DNA from: Halieaceae bacterium | GTDB lineage: Bacteria; Pseudomonadota; Gammaproteobacteria; Pseudomonadales; Halieaceae | NCBI GenBank assembly: GCA_028280635.1 | Contig: JANQLM010000043.1 | Coordinates: 124,001-188,000 of the forward strand | Length of the DNA stretch: 64,000 bases | Direction: 5' to 3' | Position numbers and translations under genes: made by a program | In this document: in pieces, positions 51,976 to 61,593 of the stretch | How positions within the stretch are numbered: the stretch's first letter is position 1 | Layout: each line of letters begins with the position of its first letter | Notes under the pieces: model-generated | Seen by the model: only the letters and a program-made list of their open reading frames with translations | The model's database searches: none | What the model was told of the DNA's origin: nothing

Positions 51976-52341
51976 GTGATAGAACACCAGGTCATCACGG
52001 CCAAGAACTATGCCTACATCACCGTCAAGGGATCGCCCGACTTTGACGCATTCGTTCGCGCCGCACGCATCTTCAAGAGCGACCCCAGCTACAGCGCCAG
52101 CCTGCACCGCATCTGCGATTTTTCCCAGGCCGATATGTCACATATCACGGTGGAGCACTTCCTACGCTTTACCCAGTTCGCCCTCCGTGAGATCACCCTG
52201 GCACCTGATACCAAAGTGGCCCTGGTTGCGCCGGACCGGGATCGCATGGGCATTCTTGAGCAGTTCGCACTCAACATAGAGTCCGGCGTTTTCAAGCTCT
52301 TCACGGACCCCGTGGATGCGGTGGGCTGGATCCAGTCCTGA
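51976..52341 (+). CDS. SpoIIAA/STAS-like protein
   Basis: 121 residues, GTG start with AAGGAGG five bases upstream. YAYITVKGSPDFDAFVRAAR, CDFSQADMSHITVEHF and KVALVAPDRDRMGILEQFAL give the same strand-helix pattern as the protein at 20514-20876. Stands alone between the MBOAT/SGNH unit and rnfA. Function unknown. A 160-base stretch before it holds no other gene. Confidence 0.62.
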   Translation: MIEHQVITAKNYAYITVKGSPDFDAFVRAARIFKSDPSYSASLHRICDFSQADMSHITVEHFLRFTQFALREITLAPDTKVALVAPDRDRMGILEQFALNIESGVFKLFTDPVDAVGWIQS

Positions 52342-52510
52342 CTCGCATACCCTCGTAAACCACCTCCGATGAGGGGCTGCATCAGGCCAAATACCCAGAG
52401 GAAAATCAGGGGTTTAGACGTGTTTTCGGAAACCGTCAGACTTGTTGGGTAATCCCGCGGGCGATAGACTGTGGTTCACGTGACAGCGGTTCCAAGGTAT
52501 AGGATTTTCC

Positions 52511-53089
52511 GTGCTCGCCGACTATTCGATCTTGCTGATCGGGGCCATCCTGGTAAACAACTTCGTGCTGGTTCAGTTCCTGGGGCTGTGCCCGTTCATG
52601 GGCGTGTCCAACAAGCTGGAGACCGCCATGGGCATGTCCATGGCAACCACCTTTGTGCTGACCCTGGCATCCGCCTGCAGCTACCTCACCTTCAACTACC
52701 TGCTGGAGCCACTCGGGCTGGGCTACCTGCGCACGATTTCCTTCATCCTGGTGATTGCCGTAGTCGTGCAGTTCACCGAGATGGTCGTGCGTAAATCGAG
52801 CCCGATGCTGCACCGCGTGCTGGGTGTCTACCTGCCGCTGATCACCACCAACTGCGCGGTGCTGGGCGTGGCGCTGCTCAATATCAACAAGGAGCACAAC
52901 TTCCTGCAGTCGCTGTTTTATGGCTTTGGCGCGGCGGTGGGTTTCTCCCTGGTGCTGGTGCTCTTTGCGGCGATGCGCGAGCGGCTCGCCGTGGCCGACG
53001 TGCCCCAGCCCTTCCAGGGCGCCGCCATAGGCATGGTCACCGCCGGCCTGATGTCACTGGCCTTCATGGGATTTGCCGGACTGGTGTAG
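52511..53089 (+). CDS. rnfA: Rnf/Rsx electron transport complex subunit A
   Basis: 192 residues, GTG start. Integral membrane protein with six helices; [20 protein letters not shown], and later [15 protein letters not shown], are the paired symmetric motifs of RnfA/RnfE that hold an iron-sulfur centre at the interface (Cys in GLCPF and NCAV). RnfA is the first gene of the six-gene operon that couples NADH oxidation to ferredoxin or SoxR reduction with sodium or proton movement. A 170-base gap upstream should hold the operon promoter. Confidence 0.95.
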   Translation: MLADYSILLIGAILVNNFVLVQFLGLCPFMGVSNKLETAMGMSMATTFVLTLASACSYLTFNYLLEPLGLGYLRTISFILVIAVVVQFTEMVVRKSSPMLHRVLGVYLPLITTNCAVLGVALLNINKEHNFLQSLFYGFGAAVGFSLVLVLFAAMRERLAVADVPQPFQGAAIGMVTAGLMSLAFMGFAGLV

Positions 53090-53093
53090 CGAC

Positions 53094-53708
53094 ATGTACG
53101 AGTGGACCGCACAATTTCTGGCAAACCAACCATTCCTTGCCGCGCTGGTGGCGCTGGTCAGCCTGGGCGCCGTGTTTGGCGCGCTGCTGGGCTATGCCTC
53201 GGAGAAGTTCAAAACCGAGGGCAACTCGGTGGTGGAGCAGATCAACGCCATCCTGCCGCAGACCCAGTGCGGCCAGTGTGGCTACCCGGGCTGTCGGCCC
53301 TACGCCGAGGCGATTGCCGAGGGCGAGGCCATCAATCGCTGCCCGCCCGGTGGTGAGGCGGGTATTGCCCAGCTTGCCGACCTGCTGGATGTCGAGCCGC
53401 TGCCGCTGGACGAGGAGCACGGCGAAGAGTCGGCGTTGTCCGCGGTGGCCTTTATCCACGAAGAAGACTGCATCGGCTGCACCAAGTGCATCCAGGCCTG
53501 CCCGGTGGACGCAATTCTCGGCGCCGCCAAGCAAATGCATACGATCATCACCAGCGAATGCACGGGCTGCGACCTGTGCGTGGACCCCTGCCCCGTGGAC
53601 TGTATCGAGATGGTCACGGAGCAGGTCACCCTGGCCAACTGGCACTGGGAGCTGCCTACCCGGGAAGCGGCGGGCGATATCATCGCCTCGGACAGGGATG
53701 CGGCATGA
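53094..53708 (+). CDS. rnfB: Rnf/Rsx electron transport complex subunit B
   Basis: 204 residues from the ATG at 53094 (MYEWTAQF), four bases after the rnfA stop. N-terminal helix, then the [4Fe-4S] site [18 protein letters not shown], and a bis-4Fe-4S ferredoxin domain: [18 protein letters not shown], then [18 protein letters not shown]. It passes electrons between NADH-side RnfC and the membrane subunits. Its stop overlaps the rnfC start by three bases (ATGA). Confidence 0.95.
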   Translation: MYEWTAQFLANQPFLAALVALVSLGAVFGALLGYASEKFKTEGNSVVEQINAILPQTQCGQCGYPGCRPYAEAIAEGEAINRCPPGGEAGIAQLADLLDVEPLPLDEEHGEESALSAVAFIHEEDCIGCTKCIQACPVDAILGAAKQMHTIITSECTGCDLCVDPCPVDCIEMVTEQVTLANWHWELPTREAAGDIIASDRDAA

Positions 53709-55840
53709 GGAAAATCTGGGATTTTCACGGTGGGGTGCACCCGCCGGAGAACAAGCACCAGTCGCTGGCGCGACCCATTAAGTCGGCCGGCATTGCGCCG
53801 GAACTGGTGCTGCCGCTGAACCAGCATATAGGCGCCCCCGCCGAACCCATTGTCGACGTGGGCCAGCGAGTGCTCAAGGGCGAGTGCATCGCCAAACCCG
53901 ACGGCATCATCAGCGTGCCAGTGCACGCACCGACCTCGGGCACGGTAACGGCCATCGAGGAACGCTCCGTGGCCCACCCCTCCGGGCTCACCACCACTTG
54001 CATCGTCATCGAGACCGATGGCGAAGACCACTGGACTGAGCACAGCGGCATCCCTGACTACGCCAATGCCGACAGGGGCACGCTGCTGGCCTGCATCCGC
54101 AATGCCGGCATCGCCGGCATGGGCGGCGCCGGCTTCCCGACCGCAGTCAAGCTGGGCGTCAACCCGAAAGCCGGCCGCATCGATTTCCTGATACTGAACG
54201 GCACCGAGTGCGAACCCTATATCACCGCCGACCATGTGCTGATGCGCGAGCGGGCCGAGGAGATCGTCGCCGGTACGGAGATACTGCGCCAACTTGTGAA
54301 CCCCCGGGAAGTGCTGCTGGGTATTGAAGACAACAAGCCCGATGCCATCGAGGCCCTGCGCCGGGCCTGTGAAGGCACGGGCATGGAGGTGGTGGTATTT
54401 CCCACCAAGTACCCCTCCGGCGGCGAGAAGCAGCTCATCGAAATCCTCACCGGTCGCCAGGTACCGAGCGGCGGTCTGCCCGCTGATGTTGGCGTGGTGT
54501 GCCAGAACATGGGCACGGCGGTGGCCGTCTACCAGGCGGTGGCCCACGGCGAGCCGTTGATCTCCCGCATTACGACGGTGACCGGTGAGGCGGTCGCGCG
54601 ACCCGGCAACTTCGATGTGCTGCTGGGCACGCCCATGAGTTTCCTGCTGGAACAATCCGGTTTTTCCGCCGGGCGCGACCAGCGCCTGGTCATGGGCGGG
54701 CCGATGATGGGCTTCACCGTGCCGGATGCCGACGTGCCGATCATCAAAACCACCAACTGCATCCTGGCTCCCACCGCGGAGGAACTGCCGGCACCACCGC
54801 CGGCCCAGGCCTGTATCCGCTGCGGCCTGTGCGCCGAAGCCTGCCCCGCCAGCCTGCTACCGCAGCAGTTGTACTGGTTCTCTCGGGGCAAGGAATACGA
54901 GAAGCTCGAGGCTCACAATCTGTTCGACTGCATCGAGTGCGGAGCCTGTTCCTACGCCTGCCCCAGCAATATTCCGCTGGTGCAGTACTACCGGGCCTCC
55001 AAGGCGGAACTCACGCAACTGCGACGCGACCAGGCCAAGTCCGAGCATTCCAAGACTCGCTTTGAAGCCCGCCAGGAGCGGCTGCAGCGCGAAGCTGAGG
55101 AGAAGGAAGCCCAGCGCCAGGCCCGCAAGCAGGCCGCGGAGGCCCGCGCGCGCGAGGCTGCCGAGACCGGCAGCGCGGAACAGGACCCCATCCAGGCGGC
55201 CATAGAACGCGCCAAGGCCAAAAAAGCCGCAGCGGCCGGCGATGACTCCCAACAGCCCGCCGCCGACATGGACCCGGCGCAACAGGCTATCGAGCGCGCC
55301 GGCGCCGCGCGCAGCACCGATGCCAACCAGAGCCCGGCGGAAAAAGCCCGCGCCAACCTGGAGCGGCTGGAACAACGACTGCAGAAGAGCGAGGCCAAAC
55401 TGGCCGCCAGCCGCGAGGCCGGCGCCGAGGACAGCATTATCGAGGCGCTGCAAACCGGCATCGAGAAACTGCGGCCCAAGCTGGAGGCCGCCCGCGCCGA
55501 AGTGGCGGCGTTGCCCGCGAAATCGGAACCGGAACCCGCGGCTGAGCCCGCAGCCGCACCACCAGAGAGAGAACTGGATGCCGCCCAATTGGCCATCGAA
55601 CGCGCCCGCCAGGCCCGTGCTGACAGCGCCAACCAGACCCCGGAGGAGAAAGCCCGGGCCAATCTGGAACGGCTGCAGCAGCGTCTGGAGAAGAGCGAGA
55701 CCAAGCTGGCCGCCAGCCGCGAAGCCGGCGCTGAGGACACTATCATCGAGGCACTGGAAGCCGCCATCGACAAGCTACGCCCCAAGCTGGAAGCCGCCCG
55801 GCGCGAGGTCGATGAACTGAACACCGGACAGGAAGCCTGA
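53705..55840 (+). CDS. rnfC: Rnf/Rsx electron transport complex subunit C with repeated C-terminal tail
   Basis: 711 residues from the ATG at 53705 ([17 protein letters not shown]). NADH/FMN-binding part: [14 protein letters not shown] and [16 protein letters not shown]; two 4Fe-4S motifs [17 protein letters not shown] and [17 protein letters not shown] at about 370-430. The last ~250 residues are Ala/Glu/Arg rich and hold two copies of an ~80-residue unit (for example [20 protein letters not shown] and [20 protein letters not shown]), with partial earlier copies such as [11 protein letters not shown]. The tail likely forms a coiled coil in the cytoplasm and varies between species. Confidence 0.95.
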   Translation: MRKIWDFHGGVHPPENKHQSLARPIKSAGIAPELVLPLNQHIGAPAEPIVDVGQRVLKGECIAKPDGIISVPVHAPTSGTVTAIEERSVAHPSGLTTTCIVIETDGEDHWTEHSGIPDYANADRGTLLACIRNAGIAGMGGAGFPTAVKLGVNPKAGRIDFLILNGTECEPYITADHVLMRERAEEIVAGTEILRQLVNPREVLLGIEDNKPDAIEALRRACEGTGMEVVVFPTKYPSGGEKQLIEILTGRQVPSGGLPADVGVVCQNMGTAVAVYQAVAHGEPLISRITTVTGEAVARPGNFDVLLGTPMSFLLEQSGFSAGRDQRLVMGGPMMGFTVPDADVPIIKTTNCILAPTAEELPAPPPAQACIRCGLCAEACPASLLPQQLYWFSRGKEYEKLEAHNLFDCIECGACSYACPSNIPLVQYYRASKAELTQLRRDQAKSEHSKTRFEARQERLQREAEEKEAQRQARKQAAEARAREAAETGSAEQDPIQAAIERAKAKKAAAAGDDSQQPAADMDPAQQAIERAGAARSTDANQSPAEKARANLERLEQRLQKSEAKLAASREAGAEDSIIEALQTGIEKLRPKLEAARAEVAALPAKSEPEPAAEPAAAPPERELDAAQLAIERARQARADSANQTPEEKARANLERLQQRLEKSETKLAASREAGAEDTIIEALEAAIDKLRPKLEAARREVDELNTGQEA

Positions 55841-55841
55841 C

Positions 55842-56900
55842 ATGTCGCTGATGCGGGTGACCTCGCCCCATGCCCACGGTCCCCTGTCCACCGCGCGGGT
55901 CATGCAGACGGTGCTGCTGGCCTGTATACCCGGGGTGGCGGCACTGACCTGGTTCTTCGGCGCCGGCACCCTGGTCAATATCGCCTGGGCCTGCCTGGTG
56001 GCACTGGCCTCGGAAGCGCTGGCCCTGAAACTGCGCAAGCGGCCGCTGGGGCCTCACCTGAAGGACTACAGCGCCCTGGTAACAGCGACCCTGCTGGCAA
56101 TCGCCATGCCGGCCTACTCCCCCTGGTGGCTGATCCTGGTGGGGGTGTCCTTCTCAATCATTATCGCCAAACACCTGTATGGCGGCCTGGGCTACAACCC
56201 CTTCAACCCGGCCATGGTGGGTTACGTGGTGTTGCTGATTTCGTTCCCGGTGGAGATGACCAGCTGGGCCGCGCCGCGTGGCGTCAACGCCGTCGAGGTA
56301 CCCGGGCTGCTGGAAGCCCTGACGCTGTGCTTCACGCCCAACAGCATCGACGCGATCACCATGGCCACGCCGCTGGACCTGCTCAAGCAGAACAGCACGC
56401 TCACTGAAGCCGTGCTGTGGCAGCAGAATCCGCAGTTCGGGCGCTGGGCCGGCGTCGGCTGGGAGTGGGCCAGCCTGGGCTTTCTGGCCGGCGGCCTGTG
56501 GATGCTCTACAGGCGTATCTACACCTGGCATGCGCCAGTGGCCATGCTGGCCAGCCTGGCGCTGATGGCGACCCTGTTTCACGATGGCGGCAGCGCCGAC
56601 AGTACCGGCTCGGCGCTGTTTCACCTGCTGAGCGGCGGCGCCATGTTTGGCGCTTTCTTCATTATCACCGACCCGGTGTCTTCGGCGGTATCGAATCGCG
56701 GGCGGCTGGTGTTCGGCGCCGCCATCGGGGTGCTGGTGTTCCTGATTCGCTGCTTTGGCAACTATCCCGACGCGGTGGCCTTTGCGGTGCTGATCATGAA
56801 TTTCGCGGCGCCGTTCATCGACTACTACACCCAGCCCCAGACCTATGGCTACGGCAAGAGCAGCCAGACCATCGCCAGCGACCGGAGCGAAACCTCGTGA
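55842..56900 (+). CDS. rnfD: Rnf/Rsx electron transport complex subunit D
   Basis: 352 residues, nine or ten membrane helices. SPHAHGPLSTARVMQTVLLA, GLGYNPFNPAMVGYVVL, then DAITMATPLDLLKQ where the Thr corresponds to the covalent FMN attachment site, and later FFIITDPVSSAVSNRGRLVF. NqrB-like carrier that moves cations with electrons. Translationally coupled to rnfC (2 bases apart) and to rnfG (overlap). Confidence 0.94.
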   Translation: MSLMRVTSPHAHGPLSTARVMQTVLLACIPGVAALTWFFGAGTLVNIAWACLVALASEALALKLRKRPLGPHLKDYSALVTATLLAIAMPAYSPWWLILVGVSFSIIIAKHLYGGLGYNPFNPAMVGYVVLLISFPVEMTSWAAPRGVNAVEVPGLLEALTLCFTPNSIDAITMATPLDLLKQNSTLTEAVLWQQNPQFGRWAGVGWEWASLGFLAGGLWMLYRRIYTWHAPVAMLASLALMATLFHDGGSADSTGSALFHLLSGGAMFGAFFIITDPVSSAVSNRGRLVFGAAIGVLVFLIRCFGNYPDAVAFAVLIMNFAAPFIDYYTQPQTYGYGKSSQTIASDRSETS

Positions 56901-57583
56901 CGCCCATCAGCCTCAACAGCCTGTTACTGGCCGGCTTCGCGGTGCTGACCACCGGCGTTATTGCCGGCACCTACCTGGGTACCAGCGACCGAATCGCAGC
57001 CGCCCAGCGCGCCGCCGAGGAAAAAGCCCTGTTTGAGATCGTACCGCCCTCGCGCCACGACAACGTGCTGCTGGAAGACACGGTACTGGTGGGCCCAGGA
57101 GATGAACTGCTGCGCCTCAAGCGGGACAAGAAGGTGTTCATTGCCCGCCAGGCCGGTGAAGCCGTGGCGGCGATCATCCCGGTGAATGCGCCGGACGGAT
57201 ACAGCGGCAACATCGAGCTGATAGTCGGTGTCAACCGCGACGGCAGCATCGCCGGGGTGCGGGCCCTGCAGCACCGGGAAACGCCGGGCTTGGGTGACAA
57301 GGTCGATATCAAGAAATCCGACTGGGTGCTGGATTTCGAGGGCCACGGCCTGGGTACACCCCCGCCGGAGCAGTGGACCGTCAAGAAGGACGGGGGCGTG
57401 TTCGATCAGTTTACCGGGGCTACAATTACCCCCAGGGCTGTGACCTACGCCGTGAGAAGAGGCCTGGAGTATTTTGCCGCCAACCGCGAACGGCTGCTGG
57501 CCAAGCAGCGGCTGATCGAGGAACCGGCGCGGGATTCGGGCCAGGAGTCAGGTCAGGAGATGACGGAGCAGGAACGTGGCTGA
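56897..57583 (+). CDS. rnfG: Rnf/Rsx electron transport complex subunit G
   Basis: 228 residues, GTG start overlapping the rnfD stop. N-terminal helix ([20 protein letters not shown]) and a periplasmic FMN domain; [13 protein letters not shown] contains the [ST]GAT flavinylation motif with the threonine that carries FMN phosphate, supplied by ApbE. C-terminal tail acidic and glutamine rich ([13 protein letters not shown]). Its stop overlaps the rnfE start by 8 bases. Confidence 0.94.
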   Translation: MTPISLNSLLLAGFAVLTTGVIAGTYLGTSDRIAAAQRAAEEKALFEIVPPSRHDNVLLEDTVLVGPGDELLRLKRDKKVFIARQAGEAVAAIIPVNAPDGYSGNIELIVGVNRDGSIAGVRALQHRETPGLGDKVDIKKSDWVLDFEGHGLGTPPPEQWTVKKDGGVFDQFTGATITPRAVTYAVRRGLEYFAANRERLLAKQRLIEEPARDSGQESGQEMTEQERG

Positions 57584-58289
57584 AGCCAATTATCGGGAAC
57601 TGTCCATCAACGGGCTGTGGAAGAACAACCCGGCCATCGTGCAATTACTGGGCCTGTGCCCACTGCTGGCGGTGACCGGCAGCGTGGTGAACGCCATCGG
57701 CCTGGGCCTGGCCACCGTGTTCGTGCTGGTCACCTCCAACACCTCGGTGTCCATCATTCGCAACATCACCTCGGATACCGTGCGGCTCCCCGCCTTCGTG
57801 ATGATCATTGCTTCGGCGGTCACCTGCATAGAACTGCTGATGCAGGCCTTTGCCTATGAGCTCTACCAGATTCTCGGCATCTTCCTGCCGCTGATTACCA
57901 CCAATTGCGTGATTCTCGGCCGCGCCGACGGCTTTGCCCGCAAAAACCCCATAGCGCCGGCCTTCTACGACGGCTTCATCATGGGGGTAGGCTTCATGGT
58001 GGTGCTGGTAGTACTGGGCGGCATGCGTGAGCTGGCGGGCACCGGTGCCCTGTTTGCCAATATGGACCTGCTGTTCGGCCCCGCCGCGGCCTCCTGGAAG
58101 GTGGTGGTATTCAGTAACTACAACGATTTCCTGCTGGCCATCCTGCCGCCGGGCGCCTTCATCTTCACCGGCCTGCTGATTGCCGGCAAAAACATGATCG
58201 ATGCCCGCATCAAGGCGCGCCAGGACGCGCTGCGCGAAAAGCCCGTGAAAGGCGCCAAGCGGGTGCGGGTGACCGGGACGATCAGCTAG
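57576..58289 (+). CDS. rnfE: Rnf/Rsx electron transport complex subunit E
   Basis: 237 residues, GTG start. Six membrane helices: [20 protein letters not shown] and [19 protein letters not shown] are the RnfE pair of the RnfA motif family, with GLCPLL and NCVILG cysteines for the inter-subunit iron-sulfur centre. Ends the rnf operon; nth, which follows it in many relatives, is absent, and the last eight bases overlap the end of the next gene on the other strand. Confidence 0.95.
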   Translation: MAEANYRELSINGLWKNNPAIVQLLGLCPLLAVTGSVVNAIGLGLATVFVLVTSNTSVSIIRNITSDTVRLPAFVMIIASAVTCIELLMQAFAYELYQILGIFLPLITTNCVILGRADGFARKNPIAPAFYDGFIMGVGFMVVLVVLGGMRELAGTGALFANMDLLFGPAAASWKVVVFSNYNDFLLAILPPGAFIFTGLLIAGKNMIDARIKARQDALREKPVKGAKRVRVTGTIS

Positions 58290-58686
58290 CCGGTGCCACC
58301 GGTGCGAGAGTGCCGAGGATGTCATCGACCGCGGCGTCGTCCAGGCCCTGGTTGTCCTCATCGCAACTGTAGGTAATAAACAGCAGCACCGGCCCGGCGG
58401 CCAGATACCATTCGCGCACCGCGTCACCCTCCTCGAGGTACTCACAGTACACCCCCTCGAAGGGGCCCGCAGCGCCGGGCTGCCACTGCCAGCCTGCCTC
58501 GCCGTTGTCGCGGGCGATGGCCTCGACCTCGCCGGCATCGAAATCGCCCTCCTCCTTGCACAGGGTGGAGATTTCAATGCAGCCCACATCGTCGCGGTCG
58601 CCGACCAGGATGCTGTCGTCCTCCCGCTCCGCCCACCATTCGGGCGGCACGCCCAGGGTCCACCATTCGGTTTCCAGCACGTTCAT
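58282..58686 (-). CDS. uncharacterised acidic protein
   Basis: 134 residues, strongly acidic, with many Trp and Gly ([36 protein letters not shown]). I do not recognise a family; it may be related to small bacterial proteins of DUF type. Overlaps rimI (4 bases) upstream and rnfE (8 bases) on the other strand, so it is probably co-transcribed with rimI and the HolD-like gene. Confidence 0.6.
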   Translation of the reverse strand: MNVLETEWWTLGVPPEWWAEREDDSILVGDRDDVGCIEISTLCKEEGDFDAGEVEAIARDNGEAGWQWQPGAAGPFEGVYCEYLEEGDAVREWYLAAGPVLLFITYSCDEDNQGLDDAAVDDILGTLAPVAPAS

Positions 58687-59159
58687 TCCACAGTCTCCGG
58701 TACCGCCAGCGGGCAGGACATCAGCAGCGCATCCTCGCGGCCTTCGGCCGCCGGATAATAGCCGCTGCGTACTCCGTCCTCGACGAAGCCGTGGCGACGG
58801 TAAAGGGCAATCGCCCGGCTGTTGCCACGCCTCACCTCCAGCAGCAGGCGCCGGGCACCCAGCGCTGCCAGCCGCTCGCGCAGGGCCTGCAACAGGCGCC
58901 CGCCGTAACCGCGACCCTGGGCCTCGGGCAGTACGGCGATATTCAGCAGCGTCGCTTCATCTGTGACGCACTGGTACAGCGCGAAGCCGAGAATCCCGCC
59001 TTCGCGGTCCGTCAGTACCAGGCTGGCATTACGCTCGCCGAGACTGGCTTCAACAAATTGGGACAGGCTCCAGGGTTGCCGGGCCGCAGACTTTTCGATG
59101 GCGGCCAAGGCGCGCAGGTCGGAGGCGGTGCCGGGCCGGATAGATACCGGCTCAGTCAT
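58683..59159 (-). CDS. rimI: ribosomal-protein-alanine N-acetyltransferase
   Basis: 158 residues, GNAT fold. SIRPGTASDLRALAAIEKSA, QPWSLSQFVEASL, NIAVLPEAQGRGYGGRLLQALRERL (as PEAQGRGYGGRLL, the acetyl-CoA P-loop), LLLEVRRGNSRAIALYRRHGF and GYYPAAEGREDALLM with the YYP motif of RimI. It acetylates the N-terminal alanine of ribosomal protein bS18. Overlaps the HolD-like gene start, which precedes rimI in many gammaproteobacteria. Confidence 0.93.
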   Translation of the reverse strand: MTEPVSIRPGTASDLRALAAIEKSAARQPWSLSQFVEASLGERNASLVLTDREGGILGFALYQCVTDEATLLNIAVLPEAQGRGYGGRLLQALRERLAALGARRLLLEVRRGNSRAIALYRRHGFVEDGVRSGYYPAAEGREDALLMSCPLAVPETVE

Positions 59160-59829
59160 CCGCCCGCAGGGTTTTCAGTGTGGCCCAGGCCCGGGGCTTC
59201 AGCGCGGGGTCGCGCAACATCTGCCAGCCGCTGACCGTGTGCACCACACGCTGCCCCTCCAGGCAGTCGCGGTCAAACCAGGGCTCCTTGAAATCACCCA
59301 TCAGCACCACACCGGTCGGAGAGAGCCGCGCGAGCCGCCCGGTCAGGAAGCCCATCAGGGCCTCGCGGGCCTGGTCGACGCCACCCGCCAGGCTGGCTGT
59401 CACCGGGTAGTTGAAGCACTCCTGCACCGCGGGCTGCTGGGACCAGCCGAGGGCGCGACAAATCGCCAGCAGTAGCTGGGCGTAGTCTTCCCCGGGTTCC
59501 CGGCCCGCCGGCACTTCATCCACCCAGAACCAGCCGCCGGCGCTGGTGGCGGCGATCGAGAACACCGGGGTATCTGCAACTGCGCATGAGGATTCCGGCG
59601 CAACTGGACGGGTAGTCGGAGGCGTAGCCGCCGCGTCGGCCATCGCCGGCCGCTGCAAGTCGGCACTGAGGGCCGCGAGATCCGGTGTTGTAGCCCTGCC
59701 CGCTGCTTCCGGCGGTTTGCGCGCCAGTTGCAGGCGACGGGTGGGCGCGGCGCCCGGCAGGTCGCGGCGTGACACCAGGGTGGGGATTTCCAGGGCTTGC
59801 AGGTAGGCCAGGTGGGACAGGGAACTCAT
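59152..59829 (-). CDS. HolD-like protein (DNA polymerase III psi subunit candidate)
   Basis: 225 residues from the ATG at 59829; a much longer frame reaches into the convergent-overlapping DUF4124 gene and is rejected. N terminus LAYLQALEIPTLVSRRDLP resembles the RNA-binding/SSB-contact start of HolD, and the block VFSIAATSAGGWFWVDEV plus LAICRALGWS and PTGVVLMGD are compatible with the psi fold. Position directly upstream of rimI is where holD sits in relatives. Similarity is weak by eye, so the name is tentative. Confidence 0.5.
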   Translation of the reverse strand: MSSLSHLAYLQALEIPTLVSRRDLPGAAPTRRLQLARKPPEAAGRATTPDLAALSADLQRPAMADAAATPPTTRPVAPESSCAVADTPVFSIAATSAGGWFWVDEVPAGREPGEDYAQLLLAICRALGWSQQPAVQECFNYPVTASLAGGVDQAREALMGFLTGRLARLSPTGVVLMGDFKEPWFDRDCLEGQRVVHTVSGWQMLRDPALKPRAWATLKTLRADD

Positions 59830-59932
59830 GGCCGCATGGTAAGCCGGGCCGGGCTGCCCTGCCAAGTCAGCGGTCCAACATCCAGGCCGACTGCGGTGGG
59901 CGGCGCTGGGTTGATGGACTATCCTAGACACT

Positions 59933-60547
59933 ATGAATGCTCGTCCGTCTATCAGCGCTTTCCAGCGCACGCTTCTGTGCCTGGCCCCGTTGCTGGCCAT
60001 GTCGCTGACGGCACCGCCGGTGCTGGCCACCACGGTCTACAAGACGGTAGATGCGAAAGGCCGCATCAGCTTCTCCGACCAGCCACCGCCCACCGTGGAC
60101 CAGGTACAGGTCGAGGTGCTGGATTACAGCACGCTCACCATTACACCATCGGCACTGGATACCGAGCGATTGCAGGCGATGCGGGAAACCACTGACCGCA
60201 TGGCGGCTGATCGCCGCGAGCGCGAAGCGCACCGCGCCAAGCTGAGAACCGAGGCTGCCGCGGCCCGGGCCGCGACCACACCGGCGCCGACGTACGAGGA
60301 CTATTACCCCAACCGCGTCGTGGTGCAGCGCGGTGGCTTCCTGGGCCCGGGCTTTGTTCGCCCACCCCTGTGGCACCCCAGGCCGCCGCATGGTCAGCCG
60401 CCTATCGCCAGACCACCCTACAAGCCGGGCCGGCCGGGCTACCGGGCGATTACAAGGGATACCATCCAGCGCTACAACGAATACCCGGCGAACCTGATCC
60501 GCAAACACTACAGGGGCGGTGCCCGCCGGGTGTTCTACGGCCGCTAG
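59933..60547 (+). CDS. DUF4124 domain periplasmic protein
   Basis: 204 residues. Signal peptide to about residue 32, then DUF4124: TVYKTVDAKGRISFSDQPP, a domain common in gammaproteobacterial envelope proteins. The rest is Arg/Pro rich (LWHPRPPHGQPPIARPPYKP). Function unknown. Divergent from the HolD-like gene. Confidence 0.8.
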   Translation: MNARPSISAFQRTLLCLAPLLAMSLTAPPVLATTVYKTVDAKGRISFSDQPPPTVDQVQVEVLDYSTLTITPSALDTERLQAMRETTDRMAADRREREAHRAKLRTEAAAARAATTPAPTYEDYYPNRVVVQRGGFLGPGFVRPPLWHPRPPHGQPPIARPPYKPGRPGYRAITRDTIQRYNEYPANLIRKHYRGGARRVFYGR

Positions 60548-60563
60548 CCAACGTCGCCTCTTG

Positions 60564-61457
60564 CTAAATCCAGCACCAGCCGTGGCGGCGGAAGAACTTC
60601 CAGCCCGATTGCACGAACATGCCGATGTGGCGCACGCCCTTGCGGGCCGAGTAGCCGCCGTGGTGCACGATGTGCATGCTCGGGAGGTAGACCAGCCGAC
60701 CCAGGGGCTGCAGACGCAGGGACAGGTCGAAGTCCTCGAAATACATGAAGTACTGGTCGGAGAAACCCCGCGCCTGCTGCAATGACCCGGTACGTGCGTA
60801 CATGCAGCAGCCGCTCACCAGGGGTACATCCGCCGCCATGCCATTGCTGCAGGCATCGCGAATCTCATAACTGTGCAGGTAGTCGCGGAATCGACGCTTG
60901 ATGAAATCCGGCGCAAAGGCGCGCAGCATCAACACCAACACCGAGGGGTAACGCTTGCAGAGATACTGTATCTGCCCACTGCCGTCTGTGGCGCGCGGAC
61001 TGACCGCCGCCACATCGCCGTGTTGCCACATGTACTCCAGGCCCGAGAACAGGGCGTCTTCGGCGAGTTCGACGTCGGGGTTGAGAATCAGGTGGAAGTC
61101 ACTGTCGGCGCGCTGCAGGGCCTGGTTGTGGGCGGCGCCGTAACCGATATTGCCACCCGGGTGCCACAGGTCGATGCGTTCGAAGCGTTCGCCATGATTG
61201 TCCAGCACCAGGTTCCTGACCCGCTGTCGATAGTGGGCATTGGTAGAGTTGTCCACCACCAATAGCTGCAGACGGATATCCAGGCCCTGGTCGCGAGCGT
61301 AGCGCAGCGCACGGTGCAACCCGTCCAGGGTCTTCTGCAGCAGGCTGAACTCGCTGTTGAAGGTGACCATGGACACAGAAACGTCCAGCGGCCCCGCAGT
61401 TGCGGCCCAGCTTGCGCCCGCGGCCACGGGTGCCGCTTCGAAGACTTCGAGCTTCAT
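60564..61457 (-). CDS. family 2 glycosyltransferase (rhamnosyltransferase-like)
   Basis: 297 residues, GT-A fold. VSMVTFNSEFSLLQKTLDGL opens the nucleotide-sugar domain; NIGYGAAHNQALQRADSD and LILNPDVELAEDALF supply the DXD-like PDV, and SGCCMYARTGSLQ, GFSDQYFMYFEDFDLSLRLQ (the ED-Y-D region) complete it. Resembles WbbL-type rhamnosyltransferases of O-antigen or capsule. Stands next to the second MBOAT module, so it may decorate the same polymer. Converges on the DUF4124 gene; 17 bases lie between stops. Confidence 0.88.
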   Translation of the reverse strand: MKLEVFEAAPVAAGASWAATAGPLDVSVSMVTFNSEFSLLQKTLDGLHRALRYARDQGLDIRLQLLVVDNSTNAHYRQRVRNLVLDNHGERFERIDLWHPGGNIGYGAAHNQALQRADSDFHLILNPDVELAEDALFSGLEYMWQHGDVAAVSPRATDGSGQIQYLCKRYPSVLVLMLRAFAPDFIKRRFRDYLHSYEIRDACSNGMAADVPLVSGCCMYARTGSLQQARGFSDQYFMYFEDFDLSLRLQPLGRLVYLPSMHIVHHGGYSARKGVRHIGMFVQSGWKFFRRHGWCWI

Positions 61458-61593
61458 ATTGTCAAACTCACAGTGCCTGCTCTATGGCGGGCTGTTGCTG
61501 AGTCGCGGGCGATACCCCTGGCCCGTCCCGCACGCTTGCATGAGGCGGGCCCTAGATATTACCATCCGCCGCGCCAATAGGAGAGCCTCCGGC

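Noticed and set aside
59830..60033. N-terminal extension of the HolD-like gene
   Set aside because: It overlaps the start and signal peptide of the divergent DUF4124 gene; shorter start at 59829 is preferred.
61357..61593. long N-terminal extension of the second MBOAT
   Set aside because: It crosses the start of the glycosyltransferase on the other strand; the TTG at 61594 with an upstream AGGAGA gives an N terminus matching the first module.
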